A DNA stretch of 36,127 bases, taken from assembly GCA_003331585.1 (NCBI GenBank), contig QOPG01000013.1, positions 1 to 36,127 of the forward strand, given 5' to 3'. The first letter of the stretch is position 1. Each line of letters opens with the position of its first letter. Position numbers and translations under genes: made by a program. Positions 1 to 7,717 of this stretch are shown piece after piece. The DNA is from Gammaproteobacteria bacterium (lineage in GTDB: Bacteria > Pseudomonadota > Gammaproteobacteria > Steroidobacterales > Woeseiaceae). Below the pieces are notes generated by a model. The model searched no databases. It saw only the letters and a list, made by a program, of their open reading frames with translations, and was not told where the DNA came from.

Positions 1-1
1 G

Positions 2-127
2 AGTGGATCCTCGGGTGGCATGAGCGGATCTTCTGGCGGCATGAGCGGATCTTCTGGCGGCATGAGCGGATCTTCTGGCGGCATGAGTGGTTCTTCTGGT
101 GGCATGAGTGGTTCTTCTGGTGGCATG
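2..127 (+). repeat. Six tandem 21-bp repeats coding for MSGSSGG-type heptads
   Basis: Six head-to-tail copies of a 21-bp unit lie at 2-22, 23-43, 44-64, 65-85, 86-106 and 107-127, each encoding Ser-Gly-Ser-Ser-Gly-Gly-Met. Copies 2, 3 and 4 are identical to one another, and copies 5 and 6 are identical to one another but differ from 2-4 at several third positions and one second-codon base. Such block identity is what recent unit duplication produces. The array probably begins upstream of the window. As the unit is a multiple of three, copy-number change would lengthen or shorten the protein without breaking the frame. Confidence 0.95.
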
Positions 128-616
128 AGTGGAAGTGGAAACCCAATACGTGGAATGGGAGGTCAGTCAGTTGGAGGTCAAGGTCAAATGGGCGGCTACC
201 CTGGGGAAACAAATTCTGAGCGACAAAGAAGATTAGAAGGTGAGCTTGAAAAGTCAGTTGGTGGATTAGATGAAGTTTTAGGAGAAGAGCAACGAAAGAT
301 TGAATCAGTCGGAAGAGATACCGGAGGATTTGGAGGAAATTCCAGTCGAGGTGGGGTTGGATTAGGAAAACAAGCCAATGGTGGAAGCCAAAGAAATGGT
401 TCTAGCTCTCAACAAACTGGAGGTGGAAGTGCCAGACAGTCATCTGTTGGTGAGTTAAGCGATGAAGAAATTAGAGCCAGAACACCTGATGATATACCGG
501 AACTCGTGAGTGAGGATGTCGTTTCAAAACAACTTCGTGAGGCTGCAGTGTCTGAAGATGATCCTCAATTAAGAGAGAGATTATGGGAAGAGTATAGAAA
601 TTATAATCGTTTTTAA
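2..616 (+). CDS. Gly/Ser-repeat protein with charged C-terminus, 5'-partial
   Basis: The reading frame is already open at the left edge: the codons before the first ATG at position 20 continue the Ser-Gly-Ser-Ser-Gly-Gly repeat, so the true start lies outside the window. The visible part has a low-complexity Gly/Ser/Met repeat, a charged segment (around SERQRRLEGELEKSVGGLDE) that could be helical, a second Gly/Ser/Gln-rich stretch, and a compact C-terminus with DDIPELVSEDVV followed by QLREAA and LWEEYR. I recall similar charged C-terminal tails in hypothetical proteins of marine gammaproteobacteria, but no function is known to me. It has no Cys and no membrane segment in the visible part. 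It ends 32 bases before the lipoprotein gene on the same strand, so it may be the start of the same operon. Confidence 0.75.
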   Translation, partial: SGSSGGMSGSSGGMSGSSGGMSGSSGGMSGSSGGMSGSSGGMSGSGNPIRGMGGQSVGGQGQMGGYPGETNSERQRRLEGELEKSVGGLDEVLGEEQRKIESVGRDTGGFGGNSSRGGVGLGKQANGGSQRNGSSSQQTGGGSARQSSVGELSDEEIRARTPDDIPELVSEDVVSKQLREAAVSEDDPQLRERLWEEYRNYNRF

Positions 617-648
617 TAAATTGTAATCAAATAGATTTGGTCTGAACT

Positions 649-1878
649 ATGAAAAAAATTATTCTATTTTCTTTTTTTATGGTTGTTTTATCCGGATGTA
701 CAGTCTCAGAAGTTATTGAAGCAGAAAGAACAAATTTAGATATTGCTACTTTGAATATTTCTGAAAATTTTTTGTTAGATATTGGGATATTGATGTTTGA
801 GAGCGGGGTATCAGAGGAGAATGATCCTGATAAAACTGGTATTTATGAAGAAATAAGAGCTGCTGAGTCAAGGTATTTCCCATATCATCTGAAGACCACA
901 CTTGAAAAGACACGTTATTGGGGATCTGTAAGAGTCATACCGTCTCGTGCTGCGATTACAGACGTAATCATAAGCGGTGAGATTATTCGATCCGATGGAG
1001 AATACGCGGAATTAGAAATCAGTGCGGAAGACATCACTGGAAAAAAATGGTTCTCAAGGGAATATTCGATTCAAACTGGATTACGCTCCTATTCTGAAGG
1101 AAGAGATAGAACTAATGATCCTTATCAAAAGATTTTTAATGATTTTTCTAACGATTTGAGACTTTATGCTTCAGATCTTCATGGATCAGTAAATAAAAAA
1201 ATTCAGCAAACCTCGGAATTATTATTTTTTGCAAATATGGTTCCTTCTGTTTATGAGCAATACTTTTCAAATAATGATGGACAAATAGAGATCTCGAGAC
1301 TTCCGGCAGACAATGATCCAATGGTTATTAGACTAAAGGGTATAAGAGAGCGTGATCGTCTCGTTATTGATTCCATTAATGAGCACTATGCAAATTACTA
1401 TTATGGTATTGCTATTCCATACGAAGGATGGAGGCGTAAAGCCAGAGAGAATCAAATTGATATTCGTGACACTAAAAGAGCAGCATCAATAAGAGCATTA
1501 ATTGGAGTTGCAGTTACTGCGGGATCAATTAATGTGGATGCAAGTGATACTAGTCGGTCTCGAAGAAATATAAAAAGGGCGACTCGGAGTGTGGGAATTG
1601 ATAGAGGTATTAGGACAATTATTGACGCGTGGCAATTGAGGGAATCGACCAGATCATATCGTAATCAGATTGGAGAGTTATCCGAATCATTTATTGCAGA
1701 AGCAGCGCCGATGATAATTGAGGTAGAAGGTCAATCTAGACGCCTCACAGGTACCGCCGAGTCTCAATATGAAGGATGGAGAAAAATTTTAAAGGAAATT
1801 AACCAGATTGAATCTGGAGAAACCCCTATTCCAGAATTAGGCTTGCCATCAAGATCTAATAACGAAATACTCAATTGA
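649..1878 (+). CDS. Predicted lipoprotein of unknown function
   Basis: This 409-residue protein starts with a short basic N-terminus, a hydrophobic stretch and a lipobox (LSGC, Cys17), the signature of a lipoprotein signal peptide, so it is probably anchored in the envelope facing the periplasm. The mature part is charged and mostly soluble in appearance. The C-terminal half has Arg-rich stretches (RDTKRAASIR, SRSRRNIKRATRS) and a repeated Y-E-G-W-R motif (about residues 258-262 and 374-378). I do not recognise the family. It is 5 bases upstream of the kinase gene, which suggests co-transcription and a role with the kinase/VWA genes that follow. The position after Cys17 is Thr, not Asp, so the Lol rule would allow outer-membrane sorting; that is inference. 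Confidence 0.8.
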   Translation: MKKIILFSFFMVVLSGCTVSEVIEAERTNLDIATLNISENFLLDIGILMFESGVSEENDPDKTGIYEEIRAAESRYFPYHLKTTLEKTRYWGSVRVIPSRAAITDVIISGEIIRSDGEYAELEISAEDITGKKWFSREYSIQTGLRSYSEGRDRTNDPYQKIFNDFSNDLRLYASDLHGSVNKKIQQTSELLFFANMVPSVYEQYFSNNDGQIEISRLPADNDPMVIRLKGIRERDRLVIDSINEHYANYYYGIAIPYEGWRRKARENQIDIRDTKRAASIRALIGVAVTAGSINVDASDTSRSRRNIKRATRSVGIDRGIRTIIDAWQLRESTRSYRNQIGELSESFIAEAAPMIIEVEGQSRRLTGTAESQYEGWRKILKEINQIESGETPIPELGLPSRSNNEILN

Positions 1879-1883
1879 ATTAA

Positions 1884-4127
1884 GTGAATAAACTCAAAAA
1901 AGATCTCCTTTTAGGCCAACGTTACCAATTAATAGAGTTCTTAGGTAAGGGTGGAATGTCAAGCGTTTGGCTAGCTCTTGATACAAAATTAAATACAAGG
2001 GTTGCACTAAAGTTTTTGTCCGATGAGTTATCAACTCATGAAACCGCAATCAAGAGATTTAAGAAAGAATGGATGATTGCCAGTAATTTAGTTCATCCAA
2101 ATATTGTTCGAGTATATGAATATCATGATGATATTACTCCTAATCCATTCTATTCAATGAAATACATTGATGGAGATAATATTTCTATTCTCTCTGAGAG
2201 TGACTTCACTGAGGCTTTCAAGCCCATCGGATATATAGCTAGCGCATTAAATTATGCGCACCAAAAGGGGATTTCTCATGGCGATTTGCGATCAAATAAT
2301 ATTCTTATTGATGGTGATGGGATGCCATTTTTATTCGATTTTGGTGTTGCCACAATCCATGAGGAAGTGAATGATTTATCTGATGTATGTCACTCGGATA
2401 TAAATTCTCTGGGTATTTTAATGTATGAAATACTCCTTGGAGTACCTCCCAAGCCAAATGAGGATATTAAAAATTCATTAGAAGCAAAAATAGGAAAAAA
2501 ACTTTCCTCTTTAATCGCATCGATGGTTAATCCCAATCAAAAAGAAAAAAGTCTTGATACAAAAGAAGTGATGTCATTGTTGTTGGATGCAGATATAAGG
2601 CCAGGTAGAGTTGACGTTAAAATTAAAAGCAAACCCAAACTAAATGATGATATTCGGGCTGAGATTTTCAATAATGAAAATCAATTTGGATCTAATATAG
2701 TTTCTGATCAAGAAACACCTAAGCATGAAGAGGGGGTCGATCCAAAAACTTTCTATATAAGTTTAGTTTTTATTTTGGCTTTATTTTTTTCTGTGGTTTT
2801 TCTATTACCATCAGCCGTTGATGAGAAAACAATAAACAGAGATCAAAGTAAACAGGGACCCCAGGAAGAAATTGAAAATAATGATGAATTTGAAAAAGAA
2901 ATGCTTTTACAAAGAAAAATTGCCGATGAAAACTTAAATTCTTTGATAATTGAATACGAATCTCTGAAAAATCAAGGAGTTTCTAAATGGGGTGGGCAAA
3001 TTTATGAGAGAGTTAAAGATAATTTTAATATTGGTGATGAGGAGTACTTAAAAGGCAGCTTTATATCTGCTTCAAAACACTATCAAATAGCATTCATTGA
3101 AGCTCAGAAGTTATCATCTATGATTGATGATCAACTTAACTCTAGCTTAATATCTGCAGAGAATGCAATGAAGAGCAATAACTTTAATGAGGCGATTTAT
3201 TTTTATGATATTGCTTCATCAATTAAACCGAATAACATCGAATATAAAAAACAATATCAAAGAGCCTTGAATCTTGAGGATGTAATTCTTTTGTATCGTA
3301 AAGCCTTTGAGTTAAATAAAGATAATGATTTTATATCCGCCAAGGATCTTATAATGAAATCTTTAAATCTTGATCCTGAATACGAACCCTCACTATCGCT
3401 TCTAAAGCAAATTCAAATTAATATCACCAGAGAGCAATTCGAGAACAGAATGACTGAAGGTTTTAGTGCTCTCAATAAAATTGATTTTCTGTCGGCCAGA
3501 GCATTATTTATGGATGCAAAAAGTCTTTTTCCAAAATCTATCGAATTGATTGATGCATTTAGACAACTTGATCAGGCAGAAAAGGATTTTTTTATATCTA
3601 ACTTAAAAGAACAAATTGAGGATTTTGAAAAAAATGAACAATGGGAACTAGCAATTGAGGGATATGAGAAAATTCTCGAGAAAGATCGTGATATTGAATT
3701 TGCCAAAGAGGGTTTATTAGAAGTATCAAAAAGATCTGAACTAACTCGGAAAATTCAGGAATATATTGATAATTATAATGCATTAAATGATCCTGAGATT
3801 ATGGAAAAAGCGACAACACTTTTAATTGAGGTTTCAGTTTTTGAAAAAAAACCAAGGCTTAATGCCCAAATTGAGGAGCTAAGACGATTACTTAAAAGAG
3901 CGAATACACCAATTGAAATTTCATTGGTGTCTGATAACTATACAAATGTAAGAATTCTTAAAGTTGGAGTGTTAAATCTATTTGAGAGTAGAAATATAAA
4001 ACTTCGTCCCGGAAATTATGTAGCAGTTGGAATAAGAGCTGGCTTTCGAGATGTCCGAGTCGAGTTTACTGTAGCTCCAGAAATCAATATGAGACCTGTT
4101 AAAGTCATATGTGAGGAATTAATTTGA
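1884..4127 (+). CDS. Membrane Hanks-type Ser/Thr kinase-like protein with periplasmic TPR-like region
   Basis: This is a 747-residue protein with a GTG start 5 bases after the lipoprotein stop. The N-terminal kinase domain (about 14-235) has a Gly loop (G21-K-G-G-M-S-S-V28), the ATP lysine (VALKFL, K43), a helix-C glutamate (E62), a catalytic loop HGDLRSNNI (D134, N139) and DFG (152-154). Only about 20 residues separate DFG from the subdomain IX aspartate (SDINSLG, D172). In PknB this distance is about 42, so the GTxxYxxPE part of the activation segment is missing. Nucleotide binding looks possible, but normal substrate docking does not. A transmembrane helix follows (about 290-310), then a helical TPR-like region (about 330-660) and a C-terminal beta domain resembling PEGA. 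Topology is kinase inside, repeats in the periplasm. It overlaps the next gene by 4 bases, so the two are probably translationally coupled. Confidence 0.9.
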   Translation: MNKLKKDLLLGQRYQLIEFLGKGGMSSVWLALDTKLNTRVALKFLSDELSTHETAIKRFKKEWMIASNLVHPNIVRVYEYHDDITPNPFYSMKYIDGDNISILSESDFTEAFKPIGYIASALNYAHQKGISHGDLRSNNILIDGDGMPFLFDFGVATIHEEVNDLSDVCHSDINSLGILMYEILLGVPPKPNEDIKNSLEAKIGKKLSSLIASMVNPNQKEKSLDTKEVMSLLLDADIRPGRVDVKIKSKPKLNDDIRAEIFNNENQFGSNIVSDQETPKHEEGVDPKTFYISLVFILALFFSVVFLLPSAVDEKTINRDQSKQGPQEEIENNDEFEKEMLLQRKIADENLNSLIIEYESLKNQGVSKWGGQIYERVKDNFNIGDEEYLKGSFISASKHYQIAFIEAQKLSSMIDDQLNSSLISAENAMKSNNFNEAIYFYDIASSIKPNNIEYKKQYQRALNLEDVILLYRKAFELNKDNDFISAKDLIMKSLNLDPEYEPSLSLLKQIQINITREQFENRMTEGFSALNKIDFLSARALFMDAKSLFPKSIELIDAFRQLDQAEKDFFISNLKEQIEDFEKNEQWELAIEGYEKILEKDRDIEFAKEGLLEVSKRSELTRKIQEYIDNYNALNDPEIMEKATTLLIEVSVFEKKPRLNAQIEELRRLLKRANTPIEISLVSDNYTNVRILKVGVLNLFESRNIKLRPGNYVAVGIRAGFRDVRVEFTVAPEINMRPVKVICEELI

Positions 4128-6553
4128 AGATTTCCAGAATAATAGTTGAAAACAAAGAGCGAAATTATATTTTAAATGACGTTCTCAAACCTATTCATAT
4201 AGGAACTCAAATAGACTCTGAAATTAAAATTACTGGGCCTGGGAATTCAAATTTTCTTCAAGTAATAGTTACATCACAAAAAACAATTTTAAAATTAATT
4301 CATAGAAATGCCAGCATAATGGTTAATGGAAATGAACTAAAAGATGACCACATTCTAAAATCAAAAGATATAGTTGTTCTTTATGGAGTAATGATTACAT
4401 TTGAGGTAAAAGGTGCAGATCTAATCATTTCGTTTGATGAAAATGGCAGCACTTACTTCACCAGAGCACCAGAATTTAAATCGAAAAATGACGATATATC
4501 AAATGAAAAAATTATCGCATCTAAGTTTGAATTAGGTAAAACCAATCAAGCAATAAATACAAAAAATACTCCAGCAAAATGGAAGATTATTGTGACGTCA
4601 GTTTTTTTCATTTTGACCATTTTTTCTTATTTGATTTTCAGTGCCCAATCATTGAAATTTGAGGTTAATCCATCGGATATTGATGAGATTTCGATTAGAG
4701 GTTCTTGGTTTAAAATACCTATAGGCGAACGGTATTTATTGAGAGAGGGAAGTTATACTGCAGAAATTAAAAAAGAAGGATATTATCCTTTGGCTCATAG
4801 TTTCGAGGTGAATGAAAGTCCTGGCCAGATAGTATCAATAGAATTAAAGAAGTTGCCTGGAATAATCAATATTGCAACTAATACTGAAGATATTGATCAA
4901 ATCATTATTGATGACACAATTTATTTGACATCCTCTATAAATAAGTTGCAATTGGAGCCTGGATACCATGAGTTAACAGTTTCTTCATCCAGGTTCTTGA
5001 CATATTCAGGCTCATTTTTTGTAAATGGAATGGATATCAGTGAAAATATTTTTATAGACATGATTCCAGGATGGTCAGAGATATATGTGGACTCAATCCC
5101 ATCTGCAGCTGCAATATATCAGGGGAACAAAGAGATTGGTGTTACACCATCCTCCATTGAATTATTAGAAGGAATTCATAATATTTCTTTAATAAAAACA
5201 GGATTTAATGCATGGGATACTATCCTTAATGTTAAAGCAAATACAAAACAAGATATTGGTAAAATTCAACTTGTTCCCTCAAATGCAATACTCAAAATCA
5301 AGACTATTCCATCTGGAGCCAATATCAGTGTAGATGGAAGATATCGAGGTCAGTCACCAATAGATTTGTCGTTACTTCCTGAACAAGATTATTCAATTAC
5401 GTTTTCAAAAAATGGTTTCAATGCAGTCGATAGAGATATAAGAATGAATGCCGCAGAGGAAAGACCGATCACGGTAGATCTGGCCGCAGTTCTTGGAAAA
5501 ATCTCTATTACTCTTAATCATGGTGATGCTAATGTTTTTATTAATGGCGATAGTGTAGGTAAAGGTTCCCAGGATCTTGATTTGCCGGCAACAGAACATG
5601 TCCTGTCAATTACAAAAGAAGGCTACCAAACCTTCGAAAGAAAGATTAATCCGCGAGTAAATTATCCTCAGAAAATAGAAGTGAATCTTATTAGTAATGA
5701 AGAATTTAGGCAAAAAAATTTGAAACAATTTATTGTGAATTCTAGTAACCAGAAGTTAAGAAGAATAGAGCCTGGGGATTTTATAATGGGTTCATCAAGA
5801 AGAGAGGTAGGGCGACGCGCTAATGAGGTAATTAGGAATGTTAAAATTACTCAGCCTTTTTATATTGGCACAAAAGAGATAACCAATAGTGAATATCGAA
5901 GATTTCGTGAGCCAGATAACAGCTCTGCTGATTTCCATCCCTCATTAATTGCAGATAACAACCCTGTAGTCAATGTGAGTTGGTCAGATGCGGTTGAATA
6001 TTGTAATTGGCTCAGTTCTATTGAAGGTTTGCAGCCGGTTTATGTAAAACGCTTTGAAAAATGGGAGCTTTTAAATCCCATTCCAGATGGTTATCGATTA
6101 CCTACAGAGGCTGAATGGTCATGGGCTATAAGGTATCAAGCAAGAAAAAATAATACAATTTTTTCTTGGGGCAATCGTCTGCCTCCAGCACGGGATCATG
6201 GAAATTATGCCGATATTACGGCTAAAACACTGCTTCCCAATATAATATCTAATTATGAGGATGGGTATAGCTCCTCATCGCCTGTCGGAAGTTTCAGATC
6301 AAATTCACTTGGAATTTATGATGGAAGTGGTAATGTTTCTGAGTGGGTAGGAGATTATTACTCGATCCCAGTACCTGGATCAAATGAGATAGTGATAAAT
6401 CCAACGGGCCCAGAAACTGGAATTAATTATGTGATAAGAGGATCTAGTTGGAGGCATGCAGGAATAACACAATTAAGAAATGCCTATAGAGATTTTGGAA
6501 ATAAAGGACGGATTGACGTGGGTTTCAGGATAGCGAAAAATATTAATGAATAA
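4124..6553 (+). CDS. FHA-like / PEGA-repeat / formylglycine-generating-enzyme-like membrane protein
   Basis: The 809-residue protein begins with TTG overlapping the kinase stop codon (TTGA), a classic coupling arrangement. The order is a cytoplasmic FHA-like beta domain (about 1-105, degenerate, without the usual GR and SxxH signature), one transmembrane helix (about 153-173), about five PEGA-type repeats (about 178-525, for example IYVDSIPSAAAIY and LKIKTIPSGANISVDG), and a C-terminal sulfatase-modifying-factor/FGE domain (about 545-806). FGE motifs visible are MGSSRREVG, VNVSWSDAVEYCNWLS, YRLPTEAEW, GNVSEWVGDYY and VIRGSSW. The usual catalytic cysteine pair near the C-terminus is absent (GRIDVGFRIAKN instead of an LGFRC-type end), so it is unlikely to make formylglycine. 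Such cysteine-less domains occur in bacterial signalling proteins as binding modules. It probably acts with the kinase as a trans-envelope partner. Confidence 0.9.
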   Translation: MKISRIIVENKERNYILNDVLKPIHIGTQIDSEIKITGPGNSNFLQVIVTSQKTILKLIHRNASIMVNGNELKDDHILKSKDIVVLYGVMITFEVKGADLIISFDENGSTYFTRAPEFKSKNDDISNEKIIASKFELGKTNQAINTKNTPAKWKIIVTSVFFILTIFSYLIFSAQSLKFEVNPSDIDEISIRGSWFKIPIGERYLLREGSYTAEIKKEGYYPLAHSFEVNESPGQIVSIELKKLPGIINIATNTEDIDQIIIDDTIYLTSSINKLQLEPGYHELTVSSSRFLTYSGSFFVNGMDISENIFIDMIPGWSEIYVDSIPSAAAIYQGNKEIGVTPSSIELLEGIHNISLIKTGFNAWDTILNVKANTKQDIGKIQLVPSNAILKIKTIPSGANISVDGRYRGQSPIDLSLLPEQDYSITFSKNGFNAVDRDIRMNAAEERPITVDLAAVLGKISITLNHGDANVFINGDSVGKGSQDLDLPATEHVLSITKEGYQTFERKINPRVNYPQKIEVNLISNEEFRQKNLKQFIVNSSNQKLRRIEPGDFIMGSSRREVGRRANEVIRNVKITQPFYIGTKEITNSEYRRFREPDNSSADFHPSLIADNNPVVNVSWSDAVEYCNWLSSIEGLQPVYVKRFEKWELLNPIPDGYRLPTEAEWSWAIRYQARKNNTIFSWGNRLPPARDHGNYADITAKTLLPNIISNYEDGYSSSSPVGSFRSNSLGIYDGSGNVSEWVGDYYSIPVPGSNEIVINPTGPETGINYVIRGSSWRHAGITQLRNAYRDFGNKGRIDVGFRIAKNINE

Positions 6554-6845
6554 ATTTATCCAATTGCTTTTAGTAACTTTATCTATATCGCTTAGTATGA
6601 ATAATGTTTTTTCACAAGAAAAAGTGGATGAAAGTGAAAAAATAACTGAAGAAGTAAATTCACAACAAGATTTGAATATAAATGATGATATTTCTAAGGG
6701 TGTCGATGTTGACCGAGATACTAAGAACAATCCAGAGGATGATTTTGACCTGGACGATCAAACCTATGGTGAAGATGATGATGATTTTGTTCCAAGCGAG
6801 GAGATTCCTGCCGACGAACCGATACCATTTCCTACTAACATCTAG
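6546..6845 (+). CDS. Small acidic secreted protein, unknown function
   Basis: This 99-residue protein has a clear signal peptide (MNKFIQLLLVTLSISLSMNN, likely cleaved near VFSQ-E). The mature part is strongly acidic, with runs of Asp and Glu (DDFDLDD, EDDDDF) and a Pro-rich end, and is probably disordered in the periplasm. Its ATG overlaps the stop region of the preceding gene by 8 bases in another frame, which argues that it is real and coupled to it. There is no recognised family. Acidic disordered tails can bind cations or act as spacers or inhibitors, but nothing here identifies which. The alternative frame at 6682-6867 lacks any coherent composition and is not a gene. Confidence 0.75.
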   Translation: MNKFIQLLLVTLSISLSMNNVFSQEKVDESEKITEEVNSQQDLNINDDISKGVDVDRDTKNNPEDDFDLDDQTYGEDDDDFVPSEEIPADEPIPFPTNI

Positions 6846-6897
6846 TTTTATTAGATATTTGATCTAAAATTACCAAAGTAAAAGCGAGAATATAAAT

Positions 6898-7704
6898 ATG
6901 AAGAAAAACAATATTCCAGTCGAATTTGTATACCAATTATTCGCATTAATTGTGGCAATAATTATTGTTCATGGTTATTACGTTTCGGTTGTCAGACCAA
7001 ATGCAAATCAAATTATTATTGAACAAAATATTGAAGCTGAAGCCAATCCAAATTTTATTAGAGAAAGGTCTGTCTGGGTATTAATCAAAGATTTTGAGCA
7101 GGAATCATGTTTCGTATTAATGTTATGGGCACTCGCTATTATGGGCTTTAAATTAGGTACCTTGATAAACGAAAGAAAACTTTTGGATGCTAATTTAATC
7201 TCATTACAAGAAGGGATGAGAATTTTACCAGAGGATACAAGAGAGTTTGAGCGGCAAATTGAAATTTTGAATGAAAAACAAAAAGCAATGGTCTTGCCGA
7301 GAGCACTATTGAATGCCCTTAGGAGATTTAGCGCGACAAAAAATATTCAGGATGTATCTGTAAGTACGCATACCATATTTGAATCGGAGTCAGAAAAATT
7401 AGAATCTGAGTTATCTATGATTAGATATATTTCATGGGCTATACCTTCTATTGGATTCATTGGGACTGTTCGAGGTATAGGTGATGCTCTAGGTCAAGCT
7501 GATATTGCAGTTCAGGGTGATATTACTGGTGTAACTCAGAGTTTAGGAGTAGCCTTTAATTCAACATTTATTGCCCTTCTAATAAGTATATTTTTAATGT
7601 TCTTGGTCTATCAGCTTCAGTTAATGCAGGAAAGGCTTGTATTTGATAGTGAAAACTACACCAATGATCACTTAATTCGTCATTTAAAAAATGAAGTAAT
7701 TTAA
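6898..7704 (+). CDS. MotA/TolQ/ExbB-family proton channel subunit
   Basis: The 268-residue protein has four predicted membrane segments (about 11-30, 68-88, 175-196, 219-239) with a cytoplasmic loop of about 85 residues between the second and third, as in MotA and related stators. The diagnostic family motif is in helix 3 (W-A-I-P-S-I-G-F-I-G-T-V-R-G-I, 180-194) and helix 4 has the polar Thr in a small-residue context (AFNSTFIALL, T223), equivalent to the pore-lining Thr of ExbB/TolQ. Family members form pentamers that use proton flow together with a dimer of ExbD/TolR/MotB. No classical ExbD or MotB gene is present. The two VWA proteins downstream carry the only suitable partner helices. A 52-base AT-rich gap precedes it, so a separate promoter is possible but I could not identify one. 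Confidence 0.9.
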   Translation: MKKNNIPVEFVYQLFALIVAIIIVHGYYVSVVRPNANQIIIEQNIEAEANPNFIRERSVWVLIKDFEQESCFVLMLWALAIMGFKLGTLINERKLLDANLISLQEGMRILPEDTREFERQIEILNEKQKAMVLPRALLNALRRFSATKNIQDVSVSTHTIFESESEKLESELSMIRYISWAIPSIGFIGTVRGIGDALGQADIAVQGDITGVTQSLGVAFNSTFIALLISIFLMFLVYQLQLMQERLVFDSENYTNDHLIRHLKNEVI

Positions 7705-7717
7705 ACTGAGCTAATCA

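Noticed and set aside
196-378. Minus-strand frame opposite the Gly/Ser-repeat gene
   Set aside because: Its Pro/Ser-rich content is simply the complement of Gly/Ser codons.
6682-6867. Open frame of 61 codons overlapping the acidic secreted protein gene
   Set aside because: It is a frame-shifted reading of the acidic gene, Met/Arg-rich by base composition, with no start signal and no family likeness.
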